Source of the DNA: Bacteroides coprosuis DSM 18011
GTDB lineage: Bacteria > Bacteroidota > Bacteroidia > Bacteroidales > Bacteroidaceae
Direction: 5' to 3'
DNA: 64,000 bases
Assembly (NCBI GenBank): GCA_000212915.1
Contig: CM001167.1
Span: 2,348,780 to 2,412,779 of the forward strand
Program-made: the position numbers and the translations under genes
The notes under the pieces: model-generated
Seen by the model: only the letters and a program-made list of their open reading frames with translations
What the model was told of the DNA's origin: nothing
Database searches by the model: none
Shown here: piece after piece, positions 9,353 to 18,978 of the stretch
Layout of the letters: each line of letters begins with the position of its first letter
Numbering within the stretch: position 1 is the first letter of the stretch

Positions 9353-10468
9353 CTATTGATTGTTTACAATTATCTTGTGATCTCCTTGATAAATAAAGTA
9401 ACCTATTCTATCTTGAGATTTCGTGAGTTCAATTAAAGGTTTATTTTCAATATGATAATCTATCATCCAAGGTTGTTTATAGTTTTCCTCTATAAAGGAT
9501 TTAATCTTAGAAGTTTCTTTACTCAAGAAATATACTCCTGATTTTTTACCCTCATTGATATTGGGCTCTGTAAATTGATTAAGAGCTACTTCAATCATTC
9601 CCTTAATATAATCATAACCTGTACTCAATTCTACTAATTGATAAGAAATAAAATCGCCGCCACCACGAGCTCCAACTTCTATAAAATAAACATTACCATC
9701 AGCATCTATTTTAAATTCGGAATGAGCAGCTCCATTACTAATACCTATCGCATTTAAAATGTTATTAGTATATGTTTTGATTTTCTTCTGCAAATCCAAA
9801 TTGAGCTGTGATGGCTGATGATGTGCTGTTTCTACAAAATGGGGTGCACCAGTAGTTTCCTTATCAGTTATTGTTAAAATATAATGCTTATTATGAAAAG
9901 AGATAGACTCGACAGAGATTTCTTTACCCTCGATATACTCTTCCACTAAAACCTCATGTTGATTAGATGCTGAAAAAGCGTTCCGAATAGCCACATCTAA
10001 TTCTTCTTGACAAGTAACTTTACTAACACCATTGCTGCATGAGCTATCTGAGGGTTTAATAATAACTGGAAATGTATCAATTGAATAGGTACTTTCATTC
10101 AAAATCTCAAAATGAGGTTGAGGACAAGCTCTGTGTTTTTCTATACACCTTCTCATTTTAACTTTATTGGTAGCTTTTAAAGCGGTAGAATAAGATATGC
10201 CATTAAAACCACATTTTTCTGCAACATAAGCCATTGTTGGCACTGCTGGTTCAAGAGCATTAGACACAATTCCTTTGATACCCTCACGAATACATAAATC
10301 AACAATAGCCTCCTTATCTATAATCGATATATCATGAAAATGATCTGCATAATCTTTACAAAAAGCTCCTTCTGCCCAAGCAATACAATAAGTTTCCAAA
10401 CCAAGTTCTTTTGCTTTTAGATAAAGTGGCAAGTGTGGCTTACTTGCTCCTAATATTGCAATTTTCAT
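9353..10468 (-). CDS. ATP-grasp ligase (first of two tandem copies by coordinate)
   Basis: A 371-residue ATP-grasp protein with an N-terminal Rossmann-like preATP-grasp domain (MKIAILGASKPHLPLYLKA). The glycine-rich ATP loop is IIKPSDSSCSNGVSKV (about 135-150), hinge acidic residues are in VLVEEYIEGKEISVE, and the metal-binding end of the fold is YFIEVGARGGGDFIS. ATP-grasp enzymes join a carboxylate to an amine or thiol through an acyl phosphate. Placed after a DegT aminotransferase, the likely role is attaching an amino acid or other acid to an amino sugar, but that is inference. It overlaps its upstream paralogue by 4 bp (ATGA type). Confidence 0.85.
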   Translation of the reverse strand: MKIAILGASKPHLPLYLKAKELGLETYCIAWAEGAFCKDYADHFHDISIIDKEAIVDLCIREGIKGIVSNALEPAVPTMAYVAEKCGFNGISYSTALKATNKVKMRRCIEKHRACPQPHFEILNESTYSIDTFPVIIKPSDSSCSNGVSKVTCQEELDVAIRNAFSASNQHEVLVEEYIEGKEISVESISFHNKHYILTITDKETTGAPHFVETAHHQPSQLNLDLQKKIKTYTNNILNAIGISNGAAHSEFKIDADGNVYFIEVGARGGGDFISYQLVELSTGYDYIKGMIEVALNQFTEPNINEGKKSGVYFLSKETSKIKSFIEENYKQPWMIDYHIENKPLIELTKSQDRIGYFIYQGDHKIIVNNQ

Positions 10469-11676
10469 TCTTTATAATCTTTCACGTATATATTTACAAA
10501 ACCCCTTATTTTAGGCCATATTTCTAGATAAGTCTCACGAGAGCTAAAATGAAAGATTAAAGTACCAAGGGTTTCATTTGCTCCCGTAAATGGATTGACC
10601 TTATCTCCTTGAGTCACCCATATATCTTCACTTACCAAATAAGGTCTTATTTCTTTTTCGATTTCAATGTGACTAAAGAATCCTTTTTTATCAGAATACA
10701 AAATCAGCTCAGACCATACTCCATCATAATTAAATTCTTCTGGGAAATCAAATGCTTCTCCTAATGCAAGTTGAACAGAAGCTCTTATTGTATCTACTCC
10801 TGTAGATAATTTTAATATCTCAGAAATACGATTACCTCCTCCTCGTGGAGAAACTTCCATTATATAAGGAGTTCCATCTACGCTAACTCTTGTTTCTATG
10901 TTGTATATAGATGATTGTAATTGTAATAAGTCTAAAAGCCTTTGCAATTCTGATTTTAAAAATTGCTGTTCTGATTTTAACATAGAATTGGGCCATGTAA
11001 AACCTGCGGGAGTATATGGATTCATTGCCTTTGGCTCAAACATTTGATCTGAAAATGTACAAAAAACTAATTTTCCAGCAACAGAAAAACAATCCGAATC
11101 AGAAGAATATCCTCTTTGCTCTATAAATTCTTCAATAATAAAACGTTCTGAAAAGGAAAATTGAATAGCCTTAGCTACTGCTCCTTCCAATTCGTTAATA
11201 TCATCAATACGAGTTACTCCCTTGCTCCCAGCCGAATCAACAGGTTTCACTATAACCGGAAAAGAAAACTTATCAATCTCTTTCAGTGCTTCTTTTAAAC
11301 TAACATAACCTCCTGATTTAGGAGTATTAAATCCATGCTGTGTCAAAAAAGCTCTAAACAAATCTTTATTCTGCAATATTTTTATCGACTCATAAGAACC
11401 GGCAAAGGGCAGACTGAGTTTTTCTGCTACATACGCCGCAGTTATAACACCAGGATCTACTGCAAAAGACATAATACCATCAATTTGCAACTTTATTGCC
11501 AATTCTAAAATAGCATCTTTATCAATTATACTAACATTGTGATATTCATCAGCATACCGATGTGCAGTATTATAAGGAACATTATCACAGGTTATTACAT
11601 AGTGTCCTAATTCGTGTGCAGATTGAATTACAGGTACTAAATATCTTAACCCTCCTAATAAAAGAATCTTCTTCAT
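10465..11676 (-). CDS. ATP-grasp ligase (second tandem copy)
   Basis: A 403-residue paralogue of the neighbouring ATP-grasp gene with the same layout. It has ILLLGGLRYLVPVIQSAHEL at the N-terminus, glycine-rich loop VIVKPVDSAGSKGVTRI near residue 140-156, FIIEEFIEQRGYSSDSD, and metal-site motif IMEVSPRGGGNRISE. The two proteins also share the segment with NVSIIDKDAILELAI, so they arose by duplication and have diverged. It lies 1 bp after the aminotransferase stop. Tandem ATP-grasp genes may add two different groups in succession or act as a heteromer. Neither can be decided from sequence. Confidence 0.85.
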   Translation of the reverse strand: MKKILLLGGLRYLVPVIQSAHELGHYVITCDNVPYNTAHRYADEYHNVSIIDKDAILELAIKLQIDGIMSFAVDPGVITAAYVAEKLSLPFAGSYESIKILQNKDLFRAFLTQHGFNTPKSGGYVSLKEALKEIDKFSFPVIVKPVDSAGSKGVTRIDDINELEGAVAKAIQFSFSERFIIEEFIEQRGYSSDSDCFSVAGKLVFCTFSDQMFEPKAMNPYTPAGFTWPNSMLKSEQQFLKSELQRLLDLLQLQSSIYNIETRVSVDGTPYIMEVSPRGGGNRISEILKLSTGVDTIRASVQLALGEAFDFPEEFNYDGVWSELILYSDKKGFFSHIEIEKEIRPYLVSEDIWVTQGDKVNPFTGANETLGTLIFHFSSRETYLEIWPKIRGFVNIYVKDYKE

Positions 11677-11677
11677 C

Positions 11678-12871
11678 CTATTTTCTTATAACCTTTATTA
11701 CGCGTTCAATATCTTTTTTACTTAAGCCTGCATGCATTGGCAAACAAATTACCGAGTTTGCTATTTGGTGGGCTATAGGTAAGTTGGCTGGATTGGCTGA
11801 AGCCAATCCTCTATAGGTAGAAAACTCACTAATCAATGGGTAAAAATAGCGACGACCTAGAATGTTTCTCGACTTCATGATCTCATATAAATCATCACGG
11901 CTTAGTCCATATTCTGCTTTATCTATAAAGATGGGAAAGTAAGCATAGTTGTGTTTTACTTGCGGTAAATCGCACATACAACGAATGCCTTTCACATCTT
12001 TCAAACCCTCTCTATAAGCCTCAGCTACACATTTACGACTGGCTATTGCGTCATCTACTTGTTTTAAATTGAGCAAACCATACGCAGCACGGATCTCATC
12101 CATTTTACCATTGATACCGGGAGCAACTACAGTAGTTTCATCTTCAAACCCAAAGTTCTTGAGGTGGTCAATGCGTTTCTTCATCTCTTCGCTATGACAA
12201 ATCAAGGCACCACCTTCTACTGTATTGTACACTTTAGTAGCATGAAAGCTTAGTGTGGAAATATCACCTGCATTCAATACTGATTCTCCTTTTACATCCA
12301 CACCAAAGGCATGTGCAGCATCATAAATTACTTTTAGATTATACTTATCGGCTATTTCTTGAATGCGCTGTGTATCACATGGGTTGCCATAGACATGCAC
12401 GGGCATAATAGCTGTTGTTTTTGGAGTAATAGCAGCTTCTATTTTGTCGGGATCCATGTTTCCTGTACGAGGATCTATATCTACAAATACAGTTTTAATA
12501 TCATTCCACCACAAAGCGTGAGTAGTTGCCACAAAACTGTAGGGGGTTGTAATGACTTCTCCCGAAATACGAAGGGCTTGCAGTGCCACCATTAGAGGTA
12601 GTGTACCATTGGTAAACAAACTGATATAGGGTACTTTTAAGTACTCACACAATGCCTTTTCTAACTCTTGATGATAGTGTCCATTGTTTGTAAGCCACTT
12701 TCTATTCCAGATATCCTCAAGATAAGAGATAAATTCTTTTAAATCGGGAAGCAGAGGAGATGTCACAGTGATCGGTTCCTCTTCTTCGTGTTTTGCTGTT
12801 ATCAAATTTTTGAATGCAGCTAGTAAGTTATGATATTCCACTTTTTTATAATTTCTCTTACCTATTTCCAT
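11678..12871 (-). CDS. DegT/DnrJ/EryC1/StrS aminotransferase, VioA/DesI-like
   Basis: A PLP-dependent sugar aminotransferase of about 397 residues. The PLP lysine is in LSFHATKVYNTVEGGAL. The SFHATK form is typical of enzymes that aminate C4 of dTDP-4-keto-6-deoxyglucose (VioA/DesI type). The QdtB/FdtB C3 type has a different loop. NGTLPLMVALQAL and DAAHAFGVD are further PLP-site motifs. The product would be dTDP-4-amino-4,6-dideoxyglucose (viosamine), made from the RfbB product. The start is taken at ATG 12871, since the longer frame from 12901 begins with GTG and lies deeper in rfbB. Even so it overlaps the rfbB stop by 14 bp. Confidence 0.88.
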   Translation of the reverse strand: MEIGKRNYKKVEYHNLLAAFKNLITAKHEEEEPITVTSPLLPDLKEFISYLEDIWNRKWLTNNGHYHQELEKALCEYLKVPYISLFTNGTLPLMVALQALRISGEVITTPYSFVATTHALWWNDIKTVFVDIDPRTGNMDPDKIEAAITPKTTAIMPVHVYGNPCDTQRIQEIADKYNLKVIYDAAHAFGVDVKGESVLNAGDISTLSFHATKVYNTVEGGALICHSEEMKKRIDHLKNFGFEDETTVVAPGINGKMDEIRAAYGLLNLKQVDDAIASRKCVAEAYREGLKDVKGIRCMCDLPQVKHNYAYFPIFIDKAEYGLSRDDLYEIMKSRNILGRRYFYPLISEFSTYRGLASANPANLPIAHQIANSVICLPMHAGLSKKDIERVIKVIRK

Positions 12872-13925
12872 ACATATCTTCATAATACTGCTCGTAGGCA
12901 CCCGAGGTGATATTGTCCATCCACGCTTGGTTTTCGAGATACCATTTCACAGTTTTTGCTATGCCCTCTTCAAATTGTAGGCTGGGTTCCCAACCTAATT
13001 CATCTTTTATTTTGGTTGAGTCAATAGCATAGCGGAGGTCGTGCCCTGCTCGATCTGTTACATAGGTTATTAATCCATCGCTTGTTCCGGCAGCATGACC
13101 AAGTTGCTCATCAACAGTTTTAATAATTACCTTGATGAGGTCGATATTCTTCCATTCATTGAAACCTCCGATGTTATAAGTTTCGGCTATTCTCCCTTGA
13201 TGAAATACCAGATCAATAGCTCGGGCATGATCTACTACATAGAGCCAATCTCGCACATTTTCACCTTTTCCATATACGGGTAGAGGTTTTTTATGACGGA
13301 TATTATGAATGAATAATGGAATCAGTTTTTCGGGAAATTGATAAGGACCGTAATTATTGGAACAGTTACTAATCACTGTAGGCATGCCGTATGTATCGTG
13401 ATAAGCACGCACAAAATGATCACTACTAGCCTTGGATGCTGAGTAGGGAGAATGAGGGGCATAAGGGGTTGTTTCGGTAAAGAGTGTATCGTCAAATTCT
13501 AATGCTCCATATACCTCATCAGTTGAAACATGATAAAACAACTTATCTTCAAAATCTTCTCCCCATACTATTTTCGCAGCTTGTAGCAAAGTAAGTGTAC
13601 CCATTACATTGGTTTGAGCAAAGGTAAAAGGGTCTTTGATGCTTCGATCTACATGAGATTCTGCAGCCAAATGAATTACGCCATCTATCTGATACTCTTT
13701 AAAGAGAGACAGCATGCGTTCAAAGTCACAAATATCGGCCTTTACAAACTGATAATTGGGCTTATCTTCTATATCTTTTAGATTGGCTAAGTTTCCAGCA
13801 TACGTTAGCTTATCTAAATTTACAATCTGGTAATCGGGATATTTATTTACAAATAAGCGGATTACATGCGACCCGATAAAGCCTGCTCCACCCGTTATCA
13901 GTAAATGTCTTTTGTATATTTTCAT
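12858..13925 (-). CDS. rfbB: dTDP-glucose 4,6-dehydratase
   Basis: A 355-residue extended SDR closely matching the RfbB/RmlB family. It has LLITGGAGFIGSHVIRLF for NAD binding, VSTDEVYGAL with the catalytic Asp-Glu pair, YSASKASSDHFV with the Tyr-x3-Lys, and the conserved NNYGPYQFPEKLIP and VRDWLYVVDHARAI segments. It converts dTDP-glucose to dTDP-4-keto-6-deoxyglucose in the cytoplasm. It lies between rfbA (8 bp upstream) and the aminotransferase. No rfbC (epimerase) or rfbD (reductase) follows, so in this operon the intermediate appears to go to amination rather than to rhamnose. Confidence 0.95.
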   Translation of the reverse strand: MKIYKRHLLITGGAGFIGSHVIRLFVNKYPDYQIVNLDKLTYAGNLANLKDIEDKPNYQFVKADICDFERMLSLFKEYQIDGVIHLAAESHVDRSIKDPFTFAQTNVMGTLTLLQAAKIVWGEDFEDKLFYHVSTDEVYGALEFDDTLFTETTPYAPHSPYSASKASSDHFVRAYHDTYGMPTVISNCSNNYGPYQFPEKLIPLFIHNIRHKKPLPVYGKGENVRDWLYVVDHARAIDLVFHQGRIAETYNIGGFNEWKNIDLIKVIIKTVDEQLGHAAGTSDGLITYVTDRAGHDLRYAIDSTKIKDELGWEPSLQFEEGIAKTVKWYLENQAWMDNITSGAYEQYYEDMYGNR

Positions 13926-13933
13926 GGTTATCC

Positions 13934-14821
13934 TTATTTTTTGCTAGCCCTCTCTACTAATTTCAACAAGTATTGTCCATACTGGTTTTTACTCATGGGC
14001 TGAGCTACTTCTCGGAGTTTTTCTACTGAAATCCAACCATTCAGGAAGGCGATTTCTTCTAAACAACCTATTTTTAATCCTTGTCTTTTTTCTAATACCT
14101 CAATAAAAGTGGATGCTTCTGAAAGAGAATCGTGTGTTCCTGTATCTAGCCAAGCAAAACCTCTGCCCAACTTTTGTACATAGAGTTCTTCACTTTCTAA
14201 AAAAGCTTGATTGACGGTGGTAATTTCTAGTTCACCACGAGCGGATGGTTTGATTCCTTTGGCTATCTCTACTACTTTATTGGGGTAGAAATAAAGACCC
14301 ACAACCGCATAGTTTGATTTAGGCTGTTTGGGTTTTTCTTCTATACTTAAAGCCCTGCCTTCTTGATCAAATTCTACGACACCATATCTCTGAGGATCAT
14401 CTACCCAATAGCCAAATACTGTAGCTTTCTTTTCTTCTTTTACGCTTTTCACCGCAGTAGCAAGCAACTGAGTAAAGTAGCTACCATAAAATATATTATC
14501 ACCTAGCACTAGGCATACATCATCCTCTCCTATAAACTCTTCTCCTATGAGGAAAGCTTGTGCCAAACCATCGGGAGAAGGTTGTTCTGCATAAGAGAAT
14601 TCCACTCCATAATCAGATCCATCACCCAGCAGTCTTTGAAACCCAGGCAAATCGTGTGGAGTAGAAATGATAAGAATCTCGCGAATACCCGAAAGCATCA
14701 ATACCGAAATGGGATAAAAAATCATCGGTTTATCAAAGATGGGTAGCATTTGTTTACTCACACCTTTGGTTATGGGGTATAAACGAGTTCCTGAACCTCC
14801 TGCTAATACAATTCCTTTCAT
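13934..14821 (-). CDS. rfbA: Glucose-1-phosphate thymidylyltransferase
   Basis: A 295-residue nucleotidyltransferase that makes dTDP-glucose from dTTP and glucose-1-phosphate. [18 protein letters not shown] is the nucleotide-binding start. [12 protein letters not shown] holds the metal-binding Asp, [20 protein letters not shown] is the sugar-binding core, and [11 protein letters not shown] is the C-terminal signature. Length and motifs fit RfbA/RmlA throughout. It is the first gene of the minus-strand operon running to 7380, with almost 800 bp of non-coding DNA upstream. Confidence 0.96.
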   Translation of the reverse strand: MKGIVLAGGSGTRLYPITKGVSKQMLPIFDKPMIFYPISVLMLSGIREILIISTPHDLPGFQRLLGDGSDYGVEFSYAEQPSPDGLAQAFLIGEEFIGEDDVCLVLGDNIFYGSYFTQLLATAVKSVKEEKKATVFGYWVDDPQRYGVVEFDQEGRALSIEEKPKQPKSNYAVVGLYFYPNKVVEIAKGIKPSARGELEITTVNQAFLESEELYVQKLGRGFAWLDTGTHDSLSEASTFIEVLEKRQGLKIGCLEEIAFLNGWISVEKLREVAQPMSKNQYGQYLLKLVERASKK

Positions 14822-15614
14822 AATTATCGTTCTATAATGTCTATCTTAATTTAAAAGAAAGTAAGAGGCACTTACTGCACGGAAAGAAAATCTTTATTTA
14901 TCCATTTTCATTGCCATTTTCTTTCTGATTAGCTACACATCTTTACCCCCGTATAGGATAGTGTTATAATGGGGTATTCATTATAAATGCAACTAAGTAA
15001 TTGCTATAGACTTTTAAAATCATACAAAATTACTACCTATCAAGGAGTATAGCAAAATTTAAACTCTTTATTTGATGCCTCAATATGGACATATTCAAAT
15101 AAATACAACCCCTCTTCTACTCTTAAAGCTATGGATATTAAAGCACTCTTTACGTGTGGAACGAAGGCAAACATCCTAAACTAAACCAGACTACTCTATT
15201 TGCATTTTTCAAAAAGGAAGTAATCTGATCTTTCTTTTTAGGGATCATTTTATCAAACTAAAACTGATTTTATCGATTGAGATAAGAGACTGTCTTACAA
15301 GGGTAAGTATATATCATGACACCGACATGACGATACGATGACACCGACATGAGGATACGATATCGGTGTCAGAATAAAACGACGTGCTTTTAAAAAACCA
15401 GATTTAGTATTGCTACAAGCTCCAGATAAACTCTTATTCAGCTCAATAGAAATAGAGAAAGAGCCTGAGAATAGGATGATTTTTTAATGGTGGTTTTTAA
15501 CTCTTTATCCCTCTCATTTTTAACATAAAAAGAAAAAATGTATCATTTAAAACACTTACCTTTCTACCCGAATAATCAACCTATTATCTCCAATATTTAC
15601 TCAATACAAACTAA
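14822..15614. other. Intergenic region between divergent genes, holds repeat array A
   Basis: About 790 bp between rfbA (minus) and the zinc-ribbon gene (plus). It should contain both promoters, though none could be placed with confidence. The only structured element seen is the short 22-bp-register repeat at 15317-15371. No convincing small gene was found. Confidence 0.5.
15317..15371. repeat. Repeat array A (three 11-bp cores in 22-bp register)
   Basis: Core TGACACCGACA starts at 15317 and again at 15339. A reverse-orientation core with one mismatch (TATCGGTGTCA) starts at 15361. Spacers are TGACGATACGA and TGAGGATACGA. All three cores are exactly 22 bp apart, and the second and third can pair as a 9-bp stem. 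It belongs to the same family as 21093-21257 and 61750-61804. Confidence 0.9.
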
Positions 15615-15881
15615 ATGGAAAAAATTTGTCAAAGTTGTGGCATGCCCATGCATACAACCGATTTGATGGGCATCGATGCAAATGGATATAAGAATGAAGA
15701 CTACTGCATTTATTGTTATGAAGAGGGCGAGTTTATACAAGATTGCACTATGGAAGAAATGATAGAACACTGTGCCGACTTTGTTGATGAATTTAATAAA
15801 GAGAAGACAGAGCCTATCACTCGTGATCAAGCTATAGCGCTAATGGAGGCACAATTTCCAACTTTAAAAAGATGGAGATGA
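15615..15881 (+). CDS. Putative zinc-ribbon domain protein
   Basis: An 88-residue protein opening with CQSCGMPM and a second cysteine pair in YCIYCYEEGEF, 23 residues further on. This C-x2-C...C-x2-C layout, followed by the TMEEMIEHCADFVDE segment, matches the small zinc-ribbon family (Pfam Zn_ribbon_2 type) found alone or beside methyltransferase-like genes. It is probably a soluble zinc-binding protein and its role is not known. It is a single gene closed by a strong terminator 30 bp downstream. Confidence 0.75.
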   Translation: MEKICQSCGMPMHTTDLMGIDANGYKNEDYCIYCYEEGEFIQDCTMEEMIEHCADFVDEFNKEKTEPITRDQAIALMEAQFPTLKRWR

Positions 15882-15911
15882 TTTATAGATTTTAAGGTTT
15901 TACTTGTAACG

Positions 15912-15949
15912 AAAAAGGTGTATCTCTTATTAGAAATACACCTTTTTTT
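15912..15949. terminator. Bidirectional terminator between convergent genes
   Basis: Arms AAAAAGGTGTAT (15912-15923) and ATACACCTTTTT (from 15936) form a long stem with T-runs on both sides. It sits between the plus-strand zinc-ribbon gene and the minus-strand TPR lipoprotein gene and can serve both. Confidence 0.85.
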
Positions 15950-15965
15950 ATATCTATTGCAGATC

Positions 15966-16619
15966 TTACTCAAATAATCCGTTGATCAATTCTTCTTTCG
16001 TAATACTATCTGTCTGAGCTTTCATATTGGCAACAAACTCCAGATTGATAGAATCTTGGGCATACTTCTGCGTTAAGCGATTGTATTCTAAGCTGAGCCT
16101 CGTACTATCATTCAGCAAGAAATAGACCAAGCACACGCTCAACTCATCGGTCAATTGATTTCCTTTTCCATTAAGGATTCCTCCTTCGAGCAATTTAAGA
16201 GCTGTGTTGTAATAAGATTTCGCTTGAACAGAATCTTCTCTCCAATCAAAAAACATCCCCTTGTAAACATAGGGATCGGGCATTTCGGTATTGAGTGCGA
16301 TAATCTGATCGTAGGTATGGGCTACTTCATCGTATTTTTTAAGTAATATCTGTGCTTTAGCTATATTATAATAAATAAGTTCATAGTGTTTATCCAGCTT
16401 ATGGGCTTGCTGAAACATAGCATAAGCCTTGGCTACAGAGTCTGTTTGATCAGCAAACTCCATCATCAATTCATACCCAGCATTATTTAATCTTATAGCC
16501 TCATTATTAGTTACATATTCACTAGATCTATCTTGCCTTTCACTCTTCTTTCCCCCTCCACAAGCCACTAAAAAGAATAGTGCGAGAAGCAGGGAGGAGT
16601 AAATCTTATATCTTTTCAT
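15966..16619 (-). CDS. Lipoprotein with TPR-like repeats
   Basis: A 217-residue protein with lipoprotein signal LLLALFFLVACGGGKKSER (lipobox VAC). Helical repeats of TPR type follow: AIRLNNAGYELMMEF, ELIYYNIAKAQILLKKYDEV and PDPYVYKGMFFDWREDSVQA. TPR lipoproteins of this size usually act as periplasmic or outer-membrane scaffolds. No partner is evident nearby. It is monocistronic, closed by the shared terminator at 15912-15949. Confidence 0.75.
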   Translation of the reverse strand: MKRYKIYSSLLLALFFLVACGGGKKSERQDRSSEYVTNNEAIRLNNAGYELMMEFADQTDSVAKAYAMFQQAHKLDKHYELIYYNIAKAQILLKKYDEVAHTYDQIIALNTEMPDPYVYKGMFFDWREDSVQAKSYYNTALKLLEGGILNGKGNQLTDELSVCLVYFLLNDSTRLSLEYNRLTQKYAQDSINLEFVANMKAQTDSITKEELINGLFE

Positions 16620-17285
16620 AATCGTATTCTAAATCTAAATTAGTAACCAAAGATAGGGATTTTTTACTCAAAAGAGATACTTTAACCCCTTTTCCATTTC
16701 ATTTTGATCTATATATAATTGATATTTATTATTTATGTTACAATATTAAGAATAGCTTATCTAAATGAAATACAGTTTGGTTTGTGTAGCAAGATGCCAC
16801 AAAAAAATCCTCACCCTAAAAAAAGGTTCAAAATAAAATAGATTTAGGACCAATGTATAGCCTTATAATAAGCAGCAAAAATGAATTCTATTCGATTTTT
16901 AAAAAGTATCCATGATATAAATAATGAGTAAAATCAAAAAGTACCCTCCTACTCTCCTATTTATATAAGAGAAATGTATGATGTCTTTAGACTAAGGATG
17001 AAATCTATCCACTAAAAATGGTCCTATCGAATGGGCTGAGAAAGATAGCTTCGCTAATAGAATGTGCTATACCCTGCTCTACCTCATCATTACATGATAT
17101 TAATTTTTAGCGATTTAGAAGATTTATTAATAAAACAAACTACTATTCTTATGCGTTTATAATTCTGAAGCGGAAAAAATATCTTTTAAAAGACAATCGG
17201 CTTTTAGTCGATTCATTGACCAGCTTTATGGGTAGACTAAAACGAGATGACTCTACCTTTCATTTGAAATTATAACATTACGATT
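16620..17285. other. Intergenic region, nothing recognised
   Basis: About 665 bp of AT-rich DNA between divergent genes. Only very short frames are present, for example a 16-codon frame at 16881. No hairpin with a T-run and no RNA gene was recognised. Confidence 0.45.
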
Positions 17286-17723
17286 ATGAAAAAGACCGTA
17301 ACTCTATTTGCTTTTTTACTCTACACAACTGTAGTAGTATTTGCAGGAAAGATTTTCACGAAAGATGTAATTCATCTTCCTCAAACGGCACAAACATTCA
17401 TCTCAACTTACTTTGGAGATTTAAAAATTCAAAAGATTGAGATTGAAGATGAGATTTTCGAGTCCAAAACTTTTGAAGTAGATTTTACCAACGGGTACGA
17501 AGTTAAGTTTGATAAAAACGGAGAGTGGTATAAAGTAGATTGCAAGCGCGACGCTGTTCCGAGTGCCATTGTTCTGGAAGATATCATGAACTATGTGAAA
17601 GAAAACTTTGAACAAGACTACATCACCGAGATTGAAAAAGAAAGAAATGGATTCGAAGTAGAACTCCAAAGTGATATTACTATAAAATTCAACAAACAAG
17701 GGGAATTCAAGAAATACGATTAA
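17286..17723 (+). CDS. PepSY-like (DUF2874-type) secreted protein
   Basis: A 145-residue exported protein: signal VTLFAFLLYTTVVVFAGK, then two copies of a PepSY-like unit. The first contains YEVKFDKNGEWYKVDC, and the second contains FEVELQSDITIKFNKQGEFKKYD at the C-terminus, written here only as motifs. This family is common in Bacteroides as small periplasmic proteins of unknown role and resembles the fold of beta-lactamase-inhibitor-like proteins. It stands alone with long gaps on both sides. Confidence 0.8.
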   Translation: MKKTVTLFAFLLYTTVVVFAGKIFTKDVIHLPQTAQTFISTYFGDLKIQKIEIEDEIFESKTFEVDFTNGYEVKFDKNGEWYKVDCKRDAVPSAIVLEDIMNYVKENFEQDYITEIEKERNGFEVELQSDITIKFNKQGEFKKYD

Positions 17724-18063
17724 CCCCTCCTGTTTCAATAGCTTAAACTAAAAAAGAACTCAGGATAGAGTGAGATTTAATCTCTTCGCAGCTTGAGTTT
17801 CTCAAAAGAACCCAGCCTTTTAAACCGCAGTTAAAGGTTGGGTTCTTCATTAACTCCTACTCACCTACTGCCACCCACCAAGCATCTATCCTGCCCTACT
17901 ATTCCCGGTTTCTAATAAGGAACAAAGAGTAGAAAGTTTATTACCCTTTTGGATAAAAAAGCAACAAAAGACTTCTTTTAAGCAAATAAAAGAATGGTTG
18001 ATATTGAAATCAATACAATAATTTGTATCTTAAGTTGACATACCAAATCAATCATATTATACT
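17724..18063. other. Intergenic region with one imperfect hairpin
   Basis: About 340 bp. A stem between 17807-17820 and 17833-17846 (arms starting AGAACCCA and ending TGGGTTCT, one mismatched pair) lies 83 bp past the PepSY-like stop. It lacks a strong T-run, so it is at best a weak terminator. Nothing else was recognised. Confidence 0.5.
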
Positions 18064-18978
18064 ATGCGAACTGGGATTTATTCTCTTTTCTTTTTATTCC
18101 TTTTTTCCTTTAGCAGCTGTAGATACAGCGAACTCGATGAGGATTACAATGAGCTTTTCGATATGATCGAATCATCAGAAACTACAACTCATGCTATTTC
18201 TTTTGATACGATGAAAGCAGTAAATACGCAAGATATATCTCCCAACTGTACGACAGAAGATTTATATGGCATACAGGTCTATTTTAAGCCCAACCTTCAA
18301 GAATCAGAATACAAGCCTTATGCTTATGGCCTATTTAATGACACACAAGATCTACAAATCAAGTTACTAGAGAACTATTTGTATAAAGTAGTCTGCACTA
18401 GAATAGTGAATGGAGTAGAAAAAGTAGCTCATGATGCAGAGTCCAATGCCTATTGGAACCCTTTTATCACACTAACGGCTACCCCTCTCAACAATAAATT
18501 TCAATACTCTACTAAAGCAGAAATGAAGGACTTAGGAAAATCACAAACTATGCTAATTGATGAAAATAATCAACATAAGCTCTATAATACACCCAATGTA
18601 GATCGCTATTATGGTGAGTTGAATGATTTTCAGCCAAGCTGGGCTGAAACCACCATTACACTAAAACTAAACCGAGTAGCGTGTGATGTTCTCTTTGTAC
18701 TAGAAGGCGATGATGCCGATGCTCAATTTAAAATATGGATTGATGGCACTCCTATCCCTTATTCTCCTCAAATAGAACAAGGTTATATTATAGTAAGAAA
18801 TGTAATCACTCTACCCGAAGATAGGACTCAAAAACACCTTTGGTATGACACTGAATATAAGAAAACATTAAATACGGTTCTTTCATGGCAATCCGACCAA
18901 CAAGAAGAAAGGAACTATTCAGAAAATAAAATATATAGTCACAAACAAGAAAATAATATTATTTTCTATGCCTATTAA
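18064..18978 (+). CDS. DUF-type Bacteroidetes lipoprotein, function unknown
   Basis: A 304-residue lipoprotein (signal SLFFLFLFSFSSC, lipobox cysteine near residue 19). The mature part is beta-rich. It has the phrases YKPYAYGLFND and TTITLKLNRVACDVLFVLEGD, which recall the repeated beta-sandwich layout of fimbrillin-like and DUF5119-type surface lipoproteins. I do not recognise it firmly. It is not part of an evident fimbrial operon and stands alone, so an outer-membrane lipoprotein of unknown role is the safest description. Confidence 0.65.
   Translation: MRTGIYSLFFLFLFSFSSCRYSELDEDYNELFDMIESSETTTHAISFDTMKAVNTQDISPNCTTEDLYGIQVYFKPNLQESEYKPYAYGLFNDTQDLQIKLLENYLYKVVCTRIVNGVEKVAHDAESNAYWNPFITLTATPLNNKFQYSTKAEMKDLGKSQTMLIDENNQHKLYNTPNVDRYYGELNDFQPSWAETTITLKLNRVACDVLFVLEGDDADAQFKIWIDGTPIPYSPQIEQGYIIVRNVITLPEDRTQKHLWYDTEYKKTLNTVLSWQSDQQEERNYSENKIYSHKQENNIIFYAY

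Noticed and set aside
12871-12901. Longer N-terminus of the DegT aminotransferase starting with GTG
   Set aside because: It would extend the overlap with rfbB from 14 to 44 bp and adds residues not expected for the family.
15597-15830. Minus-strand frame of 77 codons opposite the zinc-ribbon gene
   Set aside because: It is the antisense shadow of a gene with clear cysteine motifs and lacks any feature of its own.
16881-16931. Very short plus-strand frame in the 16620-17285 gap
   Set aside because: Only 16 codons, with no recognisable ribosome site, terminator or homology pattern.
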